NCBI RefSeq assembly: GCF_028598555.1
Contig: NZ_JAQRFN010000008.1
Span: 108,858 to 172,857 of the forward strand
Origin: Xenorhabdus anantnagensis
Lineage (GTDB): Bacteria; Pseudomonadota; Gammaproteobacteria; Enterobacterales; Enterobacteriaceae
Reading direction: 5' to 3'
Length of the DNA: 64,000 nt
Shown here: positions 28,645 through 40,096 of the stretch, one piece after another
Numbering within the stretch: position 1 is the stretch's first letter
Layout of the letters: each line of letters starts with the position of its first letter
Notes under the pieces: generated by a model
Told to the model about the DNA's origin: nothing
The model's database searches: none
The model's input: the letters and a program-made list of their open reading frames with translations, nothing else
Made by a program: the position numbers and the translations under genes

Positions 28645-30117
28645 ATGTCTGACAATAGAACAACGCCAATATTATCAGCGGCACTGATGGCCTTATTCCT
28701 CTCCTTGCCTGCTTATGCCGATGAAGATATCCCTCGAAAAATCTGGCAGGAAGCGCAGCATAACCAGCAGGAAAATGAAACCAGCCTGATTACGCCAGAT
28801 CCTGTTTTTATTGAAAATAACACTTCACAGATTGTGATTAATGGGCTGACATTTCAAGTCGAGAATAATCTGAACGATATCGGTCAGGCACTATACCTTG
28901 CCACTAACCATCGACAGTGGTCAGATGTCAGGCGTTTTCTCGCGGCTTACCAAAAATTGCCGGGGCATGATGTTATGTTGGTTAATTTTGCTCAGGGCGG
29001 ATTGGCACGTCTTGAAGGAGATTTAGATCTCGCCGCCTATCATTATCAACAAATTCTGAATCAACAACCTGATTTCACACGTATCAAACTGGAACTGGCC
29101 CGCGTTTATTTTGAAGATCATAAAAATCGGGAAGCCGAACAACTGTTTGCTGGGTTAAATAAAGAACAGCAGTTACCAGAAATAGTGTTGAAAAACATTA
29201 ACAGCTATCTGGAAGCGATAGAACTGAGAAATGGCTGGCGCGGCTCTTTCTCTGCTGGCTACGCCTATAACGACAATGTAAATATGTCTCCTGATCAGGA
29301 AACCACTTGTCAGCCACACTTAAACATTCAATGCTATCAGAAGCTGCAAGTACCCAAAGCGATCAAAGCATGGGGCATGTCTTATGACGCAACATTAAGC
29401 CGGCGCTATCAACTTGTCGGCCATCATGGCATTTTTGGTCGTGGCTTGATTTATGGTGAAAATTACCGTGATAACCAAGATGAAAACGAAAATACATTTC
29501 TGCTGGTTGGTGGCTACAACTATAAAAGCAAGAGTCACGATTTCTCTTTTGGCCCTCTGTTTGAATATAAACAACGTGCGGGTGATACCTTTTATCACGC
29601 CACGGGTGTCAAAACAGAATGGCGATGGGCATTCACTCCCCAGACAGCCCTAAATATTGAACTTGAACATAAGAAACTGCGCCATCAGCAACGTTACCGT
29701 AGGAAAGATGGTGAATTCTCTTCAACCTACCTCACCTTATCCCATGCCATTAACAAAGATTTTGTTCTGTTTGGCGGCGGCGATTGGGTTTATCGGAACA
29801 ATGACCAGCATCCCGTCGATCGTTATCAGCAATGGGGAATTCGGGCAGGGATTGCCGGACAGATCTATCCCGGTATTAATGGCTCACTGTTTACCATGCT
29901 GAAAAAGCGCCATTTTGGTGCTTACAGCCCCATGATGAATGCCAGACGCCAGGATAATGAGCAGATTTATACCGCAGTCATTAAAGTCCCTGCCGCTGAA
30001 ATATGGGGAATGACACCTTCTTTTACTTTCCGCCACCGACGCAATCACAGCAATGTCAATTGGCTGTACAGCTATAACAAAAATGAAGTGCTGATAAGGC
30101 TGGAAAAATATTTTTAA
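28645..30117 (+). CDS. Type XI secretion outer-membrane protein (Slam/DUF560), copy 2
   Basis: A 490-residue paralog of copy 1. The signal peptide ends PAYADEDIP. TPR-like helices (LVNFAQGGLARLEGDLDLAA, then FTRIKLELARVYFEDHKNRE) precede the barrel, which ends NEVLIRLEKYF. It has no N-terminal tandem repeats. The two copies stay alike in both TPR and barrel regions. Xenorhabdus HrpB is the named member for hemophilin export, so one of these is probably its ortholog. A signal-peptidase site and terminal Phe support outer-membrane insertion. Confidence 0.9.
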   Translation: MSDNRTTPILSAALMALFLSLPAYADEDIPRKIWQEAQHNQQENETSLITPDPVFIENNTSQIVINGLTFQVENNLNDIGQALYLATNHRQWSDVRRFLAAYQKLPGHDVMLVNFAQGGLARLEGDLDLAAYHYQQILNQQPDFTRIKLELARVYFEDHKNREAEQLFAGLNKEQQLPEIVLKNINSYLEAIELRNGWRGSFSAGYAYNDNVNMSPDQETTCQPHLNIQCYQKLQVPKAIKAWGMSYDATLSRRYQLVGHHGIFGRGLIYGENYRDNQDENENTFLLVGGYNYKSKSHDFSFGPLFEYKQRAGDTFYHATGVKTEWRWAFTPQTALNIELEHKKLRHQQRYRRKDGEFSSTYLTLSHAINKDFVLFGGGDWVYRNNDQHPVDRYQQWGIRAGIAGQIYPGINGSLFTMLKKRHFGAYSPMMNARRQDNEQIYTAVIKVPAAEIWGMTPSFTFRHRRNHSNVNWLYSYNKNEVLIRLEKYF

Positions 30118-30177
30118 TCAAAACCTTATGTTTTTTATTTGCGTGATGATAATCGATAAATTGAGGCAGGGACATCA

Positions 30178-33156
30178 ATGGCATACCGAGTTAAAACACA
30201 GTTCACCCCCATCACAATTGCATTGTCACTGGCATTTTCATTGGCTGCACCGCCCCTGTTTGCCGAATCCAAGCCTGCTGTCACAGCATCAAGCGGCAAG
30301 ACGGATCTGGGCAAGATCCGTGTCAAAGATAACAGTGATAAAGATGAAGCAGGTTATGATGCGGTCTATGACAAAGATATCTCCAATATTTATATCGGCA
30401 AAAAGCAGATAGAACGCTATAAAGGTTCATCTCCCGCCGATTTAATTAAAGGTGCTGTTGGCGTATATAGCGGTGATGCCCGCAATGGTGGTGCTCTGGA
30501 TATCAATATCCGTGGCGTTCAGGGGCAGGGGCGTATTCCCGTCACCATTGATGGCACAGAACAGGCCATTACCGTTGGGCGTGGTTATCATGGAGCCAAT
30601 AACCGCAATTATATCGATCCAAATTTAATCAGCAGCATCGAAATCGAAAAAGGCCCTTCTCTGAATCGCAGAATCAAAGGTTCCGTCGGTGGTGCCGTAT
30701 CCATAAAGACCTTAGACATTGTTGATGTAGTACCGAAAGGGGAAACCTTCGGCATTAATACCAAACTGGAAACTAGTAGCAACTCGGTGAGAGAACGACT
30801 GCCTTCCTTGTCATTGGGACAGGACTATCGCGATATTCCGGGCTTTACCCAAAATGGTATCGAGACTGATCCCGCTTTAAAAATCACCCCCCACTCATCG
30901 AAAGACAATAAACTATTTGGCTTCAAGGACAATGCCTTCCGCATCGCAGTGGGAACGCGCCAAGAATATTTTGACCTCATGCTGGCTTACGCTTACCGCC
31001 GTCAGGGGAACTATTTTGCCGGCAAAGGGGGTGCCCATCGTTATGATGCTCCCATTACGGAAAACGACAGGAAACTGATGAAAAATGCTCTAACAACACT
31101 AGATCCTTATCTGCCGTTTGCCGCACGTATCTATCGCCCCGGTAATGAGGTCCCCAATACCTCCAGTGAAATGCGTTCCGTGCTAATCAAAAACACTTGG
31201 CGTTTCACCGATGACCAAACTCTGCTATTGGGCTTTCGCAATACCCGCATGGAATTTGGCGATATTATGCCCTCACGCTTGGGCTGGATTAATCCCGAAG
31301 AAAATAAGGTTCCCCAATGGTCACTGGCTAATGCCCACCAACAAGCAGCTAACCTGAGCTACAAATGGCAGCCTACAGGTAACTCTTATATTGATTTCGA
31401 CATGAATTTGTGGACAACCCGTACCACCAGCAATACCAACACCGCTGGAGGATATCCGCGCAGCCCCTCCGATAGAGACTGGCGTTGGGAGGGCGGTCTT
31501 GATGGCAGGAGCACCAATATTGATGGCACATTGATCAATACCGCCGCCACCCATTCTCAAAACAACCGCTGGGGTGTCGATCTCTCCAATAAATTTACCC
31601 TACACTCCAGTCTGGACTTGACCTTGATGGGTAATTTCCAGCGGGAACACCTAAAATCTAATGATGATTACAACTCCACCAATATGTACTTTTTCCAGTC
31701 TCCTGCGCGTAAAGGACAGCGTCAGGAAATCAATCTCGCCTTTAACTTTGATTGGCGGCCGACTTCATGGCTGGCCCTGAGCGCTGGAGCCAAACGCGTA
31801 TCTTATTGGTCTAAAGATGATTTGCTCAATGAACGGCGCATAGCAAGAGATAATCATTATAAAAAACAGCGCGAAACCATCGGATATGAAATGAGTTATT
31901 TCCGAACCTTGACCAAACCAGAAGCTGATACAGTGCAAAAAAGGGAACAATTTATAAAAACAAACAGAACCTCGCAAATGAGTTCAGCAGAAAGGATGGC
32001 GTTCCTTAAGAAACTTAGAACTGAATATTCTACTATCGAAACAACTAGTATCACTTCACGTGATGGACAAAAACGCAAGGTGGTTCACGAAACATTCACT
32101 TGGCTTTACGATCCCAACAATGGCAAGCTCAATAAAAGCGATAACCCCTATTTCAATGGTCAACTGGATATGAACGAAAAGGTTATCGACCCAATGAGTG
32201 GTAAGGAAGCCTTTAAATATGAATACGGCACAAGCGTTGATGCAAATGGTATATCAGGTTCTGATGTTGACGATCCTTGGGAACCAGCCCCAAAGCGTAA
32301 GGATCACGCTTGGGCTCCGACCTTCTCTGCGACAGCCTATATTACAGACAATTTCCGTATTTATACCCGTTATGCCGAAGCGGTAAGAATGCCCAGTATT
32401 TTTGAAGATACCGTCGGTTTTTCAGGCTCGCCAACCAACCAAATAGGCCACAAGTTTAAACCTGAGCGATCCAAAACCACGGAAGTAGGTTTTGTCTATG
32501 ATTTCAGCCAGTTGGTTGATGCTGAACGTCATGCCGATATCAAACTCTCTTATTACAATACTGTGATCGAAAATATATTTGATAGGGATAATACCTATAA
32601 ATTTTCCCAATTGGACAAACAGAAACTGGCAGGTCTGGAATTACAGGCACGTTACGATAATGGCAGTTTCTTCACCGATATGGGGTTAGTCTACAATATG
32701 AAAAACAAAGTTTGTGACAACAACTCTGTGTTAAGAATGGACTCTCAAAATCGTTATGGCATCTCAGAATGTATTGATGGCGGCTTCCCCGGTGGTTATT
32801 TACGCACCTCTATCCAACCTAAATACTCAGCCAATCTGACCATCGGCGGCCGCCTGCTTGATGAAAAACTGGAACTGGGCGGCCGGATGCTCTACCACAG
32901 CAAAGCAGAAAACAAAGATGAAAAATGGTTGATGAATGCCTTGCCAAGTGTTTACAAGGGGCAATCCAACAACCCAATGCGCTGGAATCCGGTATTTACG
33001 GTTGATGCCTATGTCAGCTATCAAGTCACCCCAGCTATATCGGTAGAGCTAACTGGCACAAACCTAACCAATCGCTACTATCTTGATCCTTTGACCCGTT
33101 CAATGATACCGGCACCGGGCAGAACCTTTAAACTCAGTCTGACCAGCCAGTTTTAG
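30178..33156 (+). CDS. TonB-dependent outer-membrane heme/hemophore receptor
   Basis: A 992-residue protein with a signal peptide (SLAFSLAAPPLFAES). A TonB-box-like stretch (KIRVKDN) and a plug domain follow (SSPADLIKGAVGVYSGDARN, then INIRGVQGQGRIPVTIDG). The barrel of about 800 residues ends in APGRTFKLSLTSQF with a terminal Phe. Size and plug resemble heme/hemoglobin receptors. With two secreted heme-binding proteins upstream it is the likely uptake partner (HrpA-type in Xenorhabdus). It starts 61 bases after exporter 2, probably in the same transcript, and is followed by a tonB gene. Confidence 0.88.
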   Translation: MAYRVKTQFTPITIALSLAFSLAAPPLFAESKPAVTASSGKTDLGKIRVKDNSDKDEAGYDAVYDKDISNIYIGKKQIERYKGSSPADLIKGAVGVYSGDARNGGALDINIRGVQGQGRIPVTIDGTEQAITVGRGYHGANNRNYIDPNLISSIEIEKGPSLNRRIKGSVGGAVSIKTLDIVDVVPKGETFGINTKLETSSNSVRERLPSLSLGQDYRDIPGFTQNGIETDPALKITPHSSKDNKLFGFKDNAFRIAVGTRQEYFDLMLAYAYRRQGNYFAGKGGAHRYDAPITENDRKLMKNALTTLDPYLPFAARIYRPGNEVPNTSSEMRSVLIKNTWRFTDDQTLLLGFRNTRMEFGDIMPSRLGWINPEENKVPQWSLANAHQQAANLSYKWQPTGNSYIDFDMNLWTTRTTSNTNTAGGYPRSPSDRDWRWEGGLDGRSTNIDGTLINTAATHSQNNRWGVDLSNKFTLHSSLDLTLMGNFQREHLKSNDDYNSTNMYFFQSPARKGQRQEINLAFNFDWRPTSWLALSAGAKRVSYWSKDDLLNERRIARDNHYKKQRETIGYEMSYFRTLTKPEADTVQKREQFIKTNRTSQMSSAERMAFLKKLRTEYSTIETTSITSRDGQKRKVVHETFTWLYDPNNGKLNKSDNPYFNGQLDMNEKVIDPMSGKEAFKYEYGTSVDANGISGSDVDDPWEPAPKRKDHAWAPTFSATAYITDNFRIYTRYAEAVRMPSIFEDTVGFSGSPTNQIGHKFKPERSKTTEVGFVYDFSQLVDAERHADIKLSYYNTVIENIFDRDNTYKFSQLDKQKLAGLELQARYDNGSFFTDMGLVYNMKNKVCDNNSVLRMDSQNRYGISECIDGGFPGGYLRTSIQPKYSANLTIGGRLLDEKLELGGRMLYHSKAENKDEKWLMNALPSVYKGQSNNPMRWNPVFTVDAYVSYQVTPAISVELTGTNLTNRYYLDPLTRSMIPAPGRTFKLSLTSQF

Positions 33157-33164
33157 GGGTTTCT

Positions 33165-33224
33165 TTTTTAGGGACTTGTTTTTTAGGGACTTGTTTTTTA
33201 GAGACTTGTTTTTTAGAGAATAGT
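33165..33224. repeat. 15-base tandem repeat before tonB
   Basis: Four copies of TTTTTTAGGGACTTG-like 15-base units (two with GGGACTTG, then GAGACTTG, then a partial GAGAATAG) fill the whole space between the receptor stop and the tonB ATG. The frame stays open into tonB, but no alternative start is seen. The last units supply the only purine-rich ribosome site (AGAGA). Confidence 0.88.
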
Positions 33225-34049
33225 ATGACCAACGCAGCCATATTAGATAATCCAACCGCCAGCTTTCCATTGATGCCCAGAAAGGGCTTACTGGTTGGCA
33301 TCCTGATTGCCATTTTATTGCATATCAGTCTGATATGGCTGTTCAACCAACATGCTTCATATGATGACACAGCCCATCATATCAACAAAAATTCTTCTAC
33401 TACGGGGCTATCCATTACGATGGTTGCCGCCTCATCGTGGGAGAATAAGCCGGAACCTGTTTCTCCGCCAACCCCGCTTTTAACTGCACCGGAATCTCCG
33501 ACAAAGCCTGAAATGGTGCTGGATAAAGCGATCCCAACCGAAAACAAAGTGGCAAAACCGCTGGAAATCAACAAACCAAAGAAACGTAAAAAGCAGCAGA
33601 AAGAAAAACCGCAAGAGGTGACGGAAAAGAAACCCGCCCCATCACCGCAAATACAAGAAAGCAATAATGCAGAACAGGCAACCAGCGGCAGCGCTCAGAT
33701 TAATTCGGAAAGCAGTATGAGCAGGGCAACAACGTCACAACCTTTGGTGGGACAGGGAAATAGCGAGATGGATAATTACCACGCCAGATTACGGCAGGAA
33801 ATTGAGCGTCATAAACGCTATCCCCGCAAGGCAAAAAGGATGAAACAGGAAGGCTCGGTTATTGTTAACTTTACCCTGCTGAACGACGGTACATTAACCG
33901 CTGTCAAAGTGATTAATTCTTCAGGCAATACAACACTGGATGATGCCGCACTTGATGCCGTCAATCGCGCCATATCCGTTGGCCCCAAGCCAGCAGATAT
34001 GGCGTCAGTGGTCACACTGGAACTCGATTTTATGTTGGATAAAACGTGA
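33225..34049 (+). CDS. TonB-family energy transducer
   Basis: A 274-residue protein with an N-terminal membrane anchor (GILIAILLHISLIWLF). A Pro/Lys-rich periplasmic spacer covers about 75-150 (PKKRKKQQKEKPQEV), and the C-terminal TonB domain contains RYPRKAKRMKQEGSVIVNFT and LDDAALDAVNRA. It would transmit proton-motive force to the adjacent receptor. exbB/exbD are not present here. A dedicated TonB beside its receptor suggests specialised heme uptake. Its ribosome site lies in a tandem repeat. Confidence 0.92.
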   Translation: MTNAAILDNPTASFPLMPRKGLLVGILIAILLHISLIWLFNQHASYDDTAHHINKNSSTTGLSITMVAASSWENKPEPVSPPTPLLTAPESPTKPEMVLDKAIPTENKVAKPLEINKPKKRKKQQKEKPQEVTEKKPAPSPQIQESNNAEQATSGSAQINSESSMSRATTSQPLVGQGNSEMDNYHARLRQEIERHKRYPRKAKRMKQEGSVIVNFTLLNDGTLTAVKVINSSGNTTLDDAALDAVNRAISVGPKPADMASVVTLELDFMLDKT

Positions 34050-34062
34050 TAACACCCGTTTT

Positions 34063-35427
34063 TCACTTACCAATACAAAAACTCGAGAAAATCCGCCCCA
34101 ACAAATCATCAGAAGTAAATTCGCCGGTGATTTCACTCAATGCTTGCTGTGCCAGACGCAGTTCTTCTGCCAGCAATTCTCCTGAACGGGCAAAGACCAG
34201 TTGCTGATGGCCTTCCTGCAAATGTTCTGCCGCCGTATTCAATGCCTGCAAATGACGACGACGGGCAAGGAAGCCACCTTCAGTATTACTGTTGAAACCG
34301 ATTGTCTCTTTTAGGTGGTCGCGCAACGAATCGACACCTTTCCCATCACGGGCAGAGAGGCGAATTAATGTATAACCGTTGATTTCTGAAATGCCGATTT
34401 CTTCCCCAGTCATATCTGTCTTATTACGAATGACCGTAATAGGCAGAGATTCAGGCAGCTTAGTCATAAATTCAGGCCAGATTTGTGCTGGTTCAATAGC
34501 ATCCGTGGTCGCACTGTCCACCATAAACAGCACCCGATCGGCCTGCTCGATTTCCTGCCATGCCCGCTCGATGCCGATACGTTCCACTTCATCACTCGCT
34601 TCGCGCAATCCCGCCGTATCAATCACATGCAGCGGCATTCCATCAATATGAATATGTTCACGCAAAACATCACGTGTTGTACCTGCAATATCAGTCACAA
34701 TCGCGGCTTCACGTCCTGCCAGTGCATTAAGCAGGCTGGATTTACCCGCATTCGGACGCCCTGCAATCACGACTTTCATGCCTTCACGCAATAAGCTGCC
34801 CTGACGCGCCTGTGAACGAACTTGATCCAGTTCTGCGATCACTTCATCCAACTTGGCTTCTATCTTGCCATCGGAAAGGAAATCAATTTCTTCATCGGGA
34901 AAATCAATCGCGGCTTCAACGTAGATCCGCAAGTTAGTCAGCTCTTCCACCATTTGATGAACTTGGTTGGAGAACGTTCCTTGCAGGGAGTTCATCGCGG
35001 AGCGTGCCGCTTGTTCGGAACTGGCATCGATCAAATCTGCAATGGCTTCTGCTTGTGCCAAATCGAGTTTATCATTCAAGAAAGCACGTTCAGAAAACTC
35101 CCCCGGATTCGCAATGCGCACGCCGGAAATAGCCAGAATACGCTTTAACAACAAATCCAAAATAACCGGCCCGCCGTGCCCTTGAAGCTCCAGTACATCT
35201 TCTCCCGTAAATGAGTTAGGGCCAGGAAAGTAAAGTGCAATCCCCTGATCAAGCACAGAACCATCTGCATCACGGAAGGGCAGGTAATCAGCATAACGGG
35301 GTTTTGGGCGTTTCCCCAATACCACCTGAGCGATTTCCGCCGCTTTGCGGCCAGAAATACGCAGAATGCCTACACCGCCTCGTCCCGGAGGAGTGGCCTG
35401 AGCGACTATTGTATCGGTGGTATTCAT
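34063..35427 (-). CDS. mnmE: tRNA modification GTPase MnmE
   Basis: 454 residues, exactly the E. coli length. The N-terminal folate-binding domain begins [20 protein letters not shown]. The inserted G domain has [14 protein letters not shown] and DTAGLRE, and the protein ends in the CIGK motif with the catalytic Cys. With MnmG it installs cmnm5U34 in tRNAs. It is convergent with tonB (13-base gap) and downstream of yidC, as in other enterics. Confidence 0.97.
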   Translation of the reverse strand: MNTTDTIVAQATPPGRGGVGILRISGRKAAEIAQVVLGKRPKPRYADYLPFRDADGSVLDQGIALYFPGPNSFTGEDVLELQGHGGPVILDLLLKRILAISGVRIANPGEFSERAFLNDKLDLAQAEAIADLIDASSEQAARSAMNSLQGTFSNQVHQMVEELTNLRIYVEAAIDFPDEEIDFLSDGKIEAKLDEVIAELDQVRSQARQGSLLREGMKVVIAGRPNAGKSSLLNALAGREAAIVTDIAGTTRDVLREHIHIDGMPLHVIDTAGLREASDEVERIGIERAWQEIEQADRVLFMVDSATTDAIEPAQIWPEFMTKLPESLPITVIRNKTDMTGEEIGISEINGYTLIRLSARDGKGVDSLRDHLKETIGFNSNTEGGFLARRRHLQALNTAAEHLQEGHQQLVFARSGELLAEELRLAQQALSEITGEFTSDDLLGRIFSSFCIGK

Positions 35428-35612
35428 GAAATTCTCTCTTTTGACCTATATCCGTCATCGTCAAGCAAATTGCTGCTTTATCGACTGTAAGCTGAAATCT
35501 ATTGGGTATATAAACTGCAATAATAAAGGCGGTCAAAGACCGCCTTCTACTTATATTTTAAAACTAGTCTTATTTTAAAACGAGTACCTTAAAAACTAGC
35601 TTTTAAAAAGTG
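35428..35612. other. Spacer with yidC terminator and ERIC-end relic
   Basis: AAGGCGGTC pairs with GACCGCCTT at 35526-35546 (a terminator for yidC on the minus strand). A single ERIC-type end, GAAATCTATTGGGTATA, lies at 35494-35514. Short A/T repeats (TTTTAAAAC..AG) fill 35550-35608. Confidence 0.6.
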
Positions 35613-37229
35613 TTACTTTTTTTCGCGGGTATGTAAGCCGCGTTTTTCCAGACTGCGGAAAATAACCTGCTGCTGGATAATGGTAACCAAGTTACTGACG
35701 ATGTAGTACAGAACCAGACCAGATGGGAACCACAAGAAGAAGACTGTGAACACGACAGGCATGTAGGTCATGATCTTCTGCTGCATTGGGTCAGTCACGG
35801 TAGTTGGTGACAGTTTCTGGATAACAAACATGGTCACACCCATCAGCAATGGCAGAATGTAGTAAGGATCTTGTGCAGACAAATCCTTAATCCAACCAAT
35901 GAACGGTGCATGGCGCAGCTCAACAGAACCCATCAGCATGTAGTACAACGCAAGGAAGATTGGCATCTGAATCACCAGAGGTAAGCAGCCGCCCAGCGGG
36001 TTTACTTTCTCCGTTTTGTACAACGCCATCATTTCTTGGCTCATGCGCTGGCGATCATCACCAAAACGCTCACGCATCGCGGTGATTTTCGGCTGCAACA
36101 GGCGCATTTTCGCCATTGAAGTGTATTGCGCTTTAGTCAGCGGATACATGATACCGCGCACGATAAAGGTGATCGCAATAATGGAGAAGCCCCAGTTACC
36201 GATGAATTCATGCAGGAATTTCAGCAGCTTGAACAATGGCTGAGAAATGAACCACAACCAACCGTAATCGACGGTCAGATCCAGATGGGGTGCAACCGCC
36301 GCCATTTTGTCCTGAATTTCAGGGCCTACCCACAGAGTAGAAGAGATATTCTGCTGGCTCTTCGGCGCGATATTGATGTTTTCACCCTTGTACCCGATGA
36401 TCGCCATTTTTTGGTCTTTCAGGTCAATGGTATAGAAAGTACTGGTTTTACTTTCTCCCGGAACCCAAGCAGTAGCGAAATATTGCTGGAGCATCGCAAC
36501 CCAGCCACCTTTTGTGGATACGGAAAGCTCTTTGCTTTCAATATCACCAAATTTGTACTTTTCGTATTTTGTGTCATCAGAAGAGTAAGCAGCACCACGA
36601 TAAGTATGCAGAGCAAAGTTGCTGCTGCCATTATCACGATGTTTTGGCAAATCAATGCTCTGCTTCAACTGACCGAAAAACGCCATCTGCAATGGTTTGT
36701 CAGTGACGTTATTGATGCTGTAATCAACAGAAACTGCATAGCCACCGCGTTTTAAAACGAAGGTCTTGACATAAACCACGCCATCCGGTGCGGTATAAGT
36801 CATCGGAATACGTAATTCATCCTGACCATCAGCCAAAACAAAGCTATTTTGGGCGGCATGATAAAGCGGACGTTCAGCTTGCTTATCTGGACCATTGGCA
36901 CCAGTTAATCCACTTTGAGCCTGATAAGTGAACTCAGGGGTTGTTTCCAGCAATTTGAACGGTGTTTTGGAGCCCAGAGTATCTGGATAGGCCAGCAGAT
37001 CAGCCTCCTCGATATCACCGCCACGGGTATTGATATGCAATGAAAGCACATCCGTTTTCACGGTGACCAGTTTACCTTGCCCACTGCTTGCTTCGCTACT
37101 CAGCGTAGTATTTGCTTGCTGCGTGATCTGGGCTGTTGGTTGTGGGTTTTTGTCATTTTCCCACGCCTGCCAGACCAAGAACGAAACAAACAGCAAGGCG
37201 ATGAGAAGAAGATTGCGTTGCGAATCCAT
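35613..37229 (-). CDS. yidC: Membrane protein insertase YidC
   Basis: A 538-residue inner-membrane protein. The N-terminal signal anchor is [20 protein letters not shown], followed by the large periplasmic P1 domain. The conserved five-helix core has [18 protein letters not shown], then [20 protein letters not shown] and [13 protein letters not shown]. It inserts membrane proteins alone and with SecYEG. It lies three bases after yidD in the rpmH-rnpA-yidD-yidC gene string. Confidence 0.98.
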   Translation of the reverse strand: MDSQRNLLLIALLFVSFLVWQAWENDKNPQPTAQITQQANTTLSSEASSGQGKLVTVKTDVLSLHINTRGGDIEEADLLAYPDTLGSKTPFKLLETTPEFTYQAQSGLTGANGPDKQAERPLYHAAQNSFVLADGQDELRIPMTYTAPDGVVYVKTFVLKRGGYAVSVDYSINNVTDKPLQMAFFGQLKQSIDLPKHRDNGSSNFALHTYRGAAYSSDDTKYEKYKFGDIESKELSVSTKGGWVAMLQQYFATAWVPGESKTSTFYTIDLKDQKMAIIGYKGENINIAPKSQQNISSTLWVGPEIQDKMAAVAPHLDLTVDYGWLWFISQPLFKLLKFLHEFIGNWGFSIIAITFIVRGIMYPLTKAQYTSMAKMRLLQPKITAMRERFGDDRQRMSQEMMALYKTEKVNPLGGCLPLVIQMPIFLALYYMLMGSVELRHAPFIGWIKDLSAQDPYYILPLLMGVTMFVIQKLSPTTVTDPMQQKIMTYMPVVFTVFFLWFPSGLVLYYIVSNLVTIIQQQVIFRSLEKRGLHTREKK

Positions 37230-37231
37230 CG

Positions 37232-37492
37232 TTAATGTTCTCTGTTATCGTCGTTTTTTTTAGGTGGGACAGGATCATCACCACCTTCGTGTAAAGGATG
37301 GCATTTTAATACACGCTTCACTGTTAACCAGCTGCCTTTTATCATTCCAAACCTGCGCAATGCCTCTATGCCATAGTGGGAACAGGTAGGATTGAAACGA
37401 CAACGAGGCCCCAGCAGTGGACTAATCACTAACTGGTAGCCTCTGATCAAAGCAATCAGGAGGCGCGAGCCAAGCGACAGTGACGACGCCAT
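37232..37492 (-). CDS. yidD: Membrane protein insertion efficiency factor YidD
   Basis: An 86-residue protein with the family signature [19 protein letters not shown] and [15 protein letters not shown], followed by [18 protein letters not shown]. It is a peripheral membrane helper of YidC-dependent insertion. It overlaps the 3' end of rnpA by 37 bases, as is usual for this pair. Confidence 0.97.
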   Translation of the reverse strand: MASSLSLGSRLLIALIRGYQLVISPLLGPRCRFNPTCSHYGIEALRRFGMIKGSWLTVKRVLKCHPLHEGGDDPVPPKKNDDNREH

Positions 37493-37815
37493 AATTTGCC
37501 CAAAGCTTCCGTTAGCTCACGGTTATCAAGCTCAGCAACCCCTTTTCTCACCAAAATCACAAAATCCATTGAAGGCAATTTATGCTGGTTTAAACGAAAA
37601 CTTTCACGAGCCAGTCGCTTGATACGATTTCGCTCATGGGCGCGTTTAACATTTTTTTTGGCGACGGTTAGACCGATGCGGGGATGCCCCAGCTCATTCA
37701 AGCGCCCGAGAACAGTTATCTCTGCAGAGCTTGCCCGTTGTGGCTGCTGGAAAACATATGTGAAATGCTCGGGAGTTAACAAACGTAACTCCCTCGGAAA
37801 AGCGAGCTTAACCAC
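37456..37815 (-). CDS. rnpA: Ribonuclease P protein component
   Basis: A 119-residue basic protein. The RNR motif region reads [20 protein letters not shown], with [18 protein letters not shown] at the N-terminus. It is the protein cofactor of RNase P, which matures tRNA 5' ends. It lies 18 bases after rpmH and overlaps yidD. Confidence 0.98.
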   Translation of the reverse strand: MVKLAFPRELRLLTPEHFTYVFQQPQRASSAEITVLGRLNELGHPRIGLTVAKKNVKRAHERNRIKRLARESFRLNQHKLPSMDFVILVRKGVAELDNRELTEALGKLWRRHCRLARAS

Positions 37816-37833
37816 TTGGTATGGTTAGCTTTA

Positions 37834-38703
<870 letters not shown>

Positions 38704-40092
38704 GTGTCACTTTCGCTTTGGCAGCAATGTCTTGCCCGATTGCAGGATGAGTTACCTGCCACAGAATTCAGTATGTGGATACGACCCCTTCAGGCAGAAC
38801 TAAGTGATAACACTTTGGCTCTCTATGCCCCCAACCGTTTTGTGCTGGATTGGGTAAGAGAGAAATATATCAATAATATCAATTTGTTATTAAATGATTT
38901 CTGTGGTCCTGAAGTACCGTTACTGCGTTTTGAAGTAGGGAATAAGCCTGTTTCACCAAACCAGTCTGCAGCTCAGAAAATCATTGCCGATATGCCAGTG
39001 GCTGCTGCGCCGTCCAATTCATCAGTACGCCCAAGTTGGGACAACCCAAAAGCCCAGCCAGAGTTATCTTATCGTTCCAATGTTAATCCCAAGCATACAT
39101 TCGATAACTTTGTGGAAGGTAAATCCAACCAACTCGCCAGAGCTGCTGCCAGACAAGTAGCTGATAATCCAGGGGGCGCATACAATCCCCTGTTCCTTTA
39201 TGGCGGAACCGGATTGGGCAAAACCCACCTTTTGCATGCTGTCGGCAACAGCATCATGGCACGCAAGGCCAATGCAAAAGTGGTTTACATGCATTCTGAA
39301 CGTTTCGTTCAGGATATGGTAAAAGCATTACAAAACAATGCGATAGAAGAATTTAAACGTTATTATCGCTCAGTGGACGCCCTACTGATCGATGATATTC
39401 AGTTTTTTGCAAATAAAGAGCGATCCCAAGAAGAATTCTTTCATACGTTCAATGCCTTGTTAGAAGGTAATCAACAGATTATTCTGACATCAGACCGCTA
39501 TCCGAAAGAGATCAATGGCGTCGAAGATCGGTTAAAATCCCGTTTTGGCTGGGGATTAACCGTTGCTATCGAACCACCGGAGCTGGAGACTCGCGTTGCC
39601 ATTCTGATGAAAAAAGCTGACGAGAATCAAATCCAGTTACCGGGAGAAGTGGCTTTCTTTATTGCCAAACGCCTGCGATCTAACGTTCGTGAACTCGAAG
39701 GCGCTTTGAATAGAGTCATCGCCAATGCCAATTTTACAGGCCGTGCGATTACTATTGATTTTGTACGCGAAGCATTACGTGACTTATTGGCTCTACAGGA
39801 AAAGCTGGTAACCATTGATAATATTCAGAAAACTGTGGCTGAATATTACAAAATCAAGGTTGCGGATCTGCTTTCCAAGCGCCGCTCACGCTCCGTTGCC
39901 CGTCCGAGACAAATGGCAATGGCGCTGGCAAAAGAGCTGACAAATCACAGCTTGCCTGAAATCGGGGATGCCTTTGGTGGACGTGACCATACAACTGTAC
40001 TTCATGCTTGTCGGAAAATCGAACAACTGCGTGAAGAAAGTCATGACATCAAAGAAGATTTTTCTAACTTAATCAGAACATTATCTTCCTAG
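38704..40092 (+). CDS. dnaA: Chromosomal replication initiator DnaA
   Basis: 462 residues from a GTG start. Domain I begins [20 protein letters not shown]. The AAA+ domain has Walker [15 protein letters not shown] and Walker B LLIDDIQF. The C-terminal DNA-binding signature is [15 protein letters not shown]. It binds DnaA boxes and opens oriC. GTG is chosen because GGGGAG sits seven bases upstream and the protein aligns from there. dnaN starts five bases after the stop codon. Confidence 0.98.
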   Translation: MSLSLWQQCLARLQDELPATEFSMWIRPLQAELSDNTLALYAPNRFVLDWVREKYINNINLLLNDFCGPEVPLLRFEVGNKPVSPNQSAAQKIIADMPVAAAPSNSSVRPSWDNPKAQPELSYRSNVNPKHTFDNFVEGKSNQLARAAARQVADNPGGAYNPLFLYGGTGLGKTHLLHAVGNSIMARKANAKVVYMHSERFVQDMVKALQNNAIEEFKRYYRSVDALLIDDIQFFANKERSQEEFFHTFNALLEGNQQIILTSDRYPKEINGVEDRLKSRFGWGLTVAIEPPELETRVAILMKKADENQIQLPGEVAFFIAKRLRSNVRELEGALNRVIANANFTGRAITIDFVREALRDLLALQEKLVTIDNIQKTVAEYYKIKVADLLSKRRSRSVARPRQMAMALAKELTNHSLPEIGDAFGGRDHTTVLHACRKIEQLREESHDIKEDFSNLIRTLSS

Positions 40093-40096
40093 CGCT

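Noticed and set aside
33165..33224. Possible CRISPR-like repeat before tonB
   Set aside because: The units are adjacent without spacers and only 15 bases long, so it is a plain tandem repeat. No cas gene is seen anywhere in the window.
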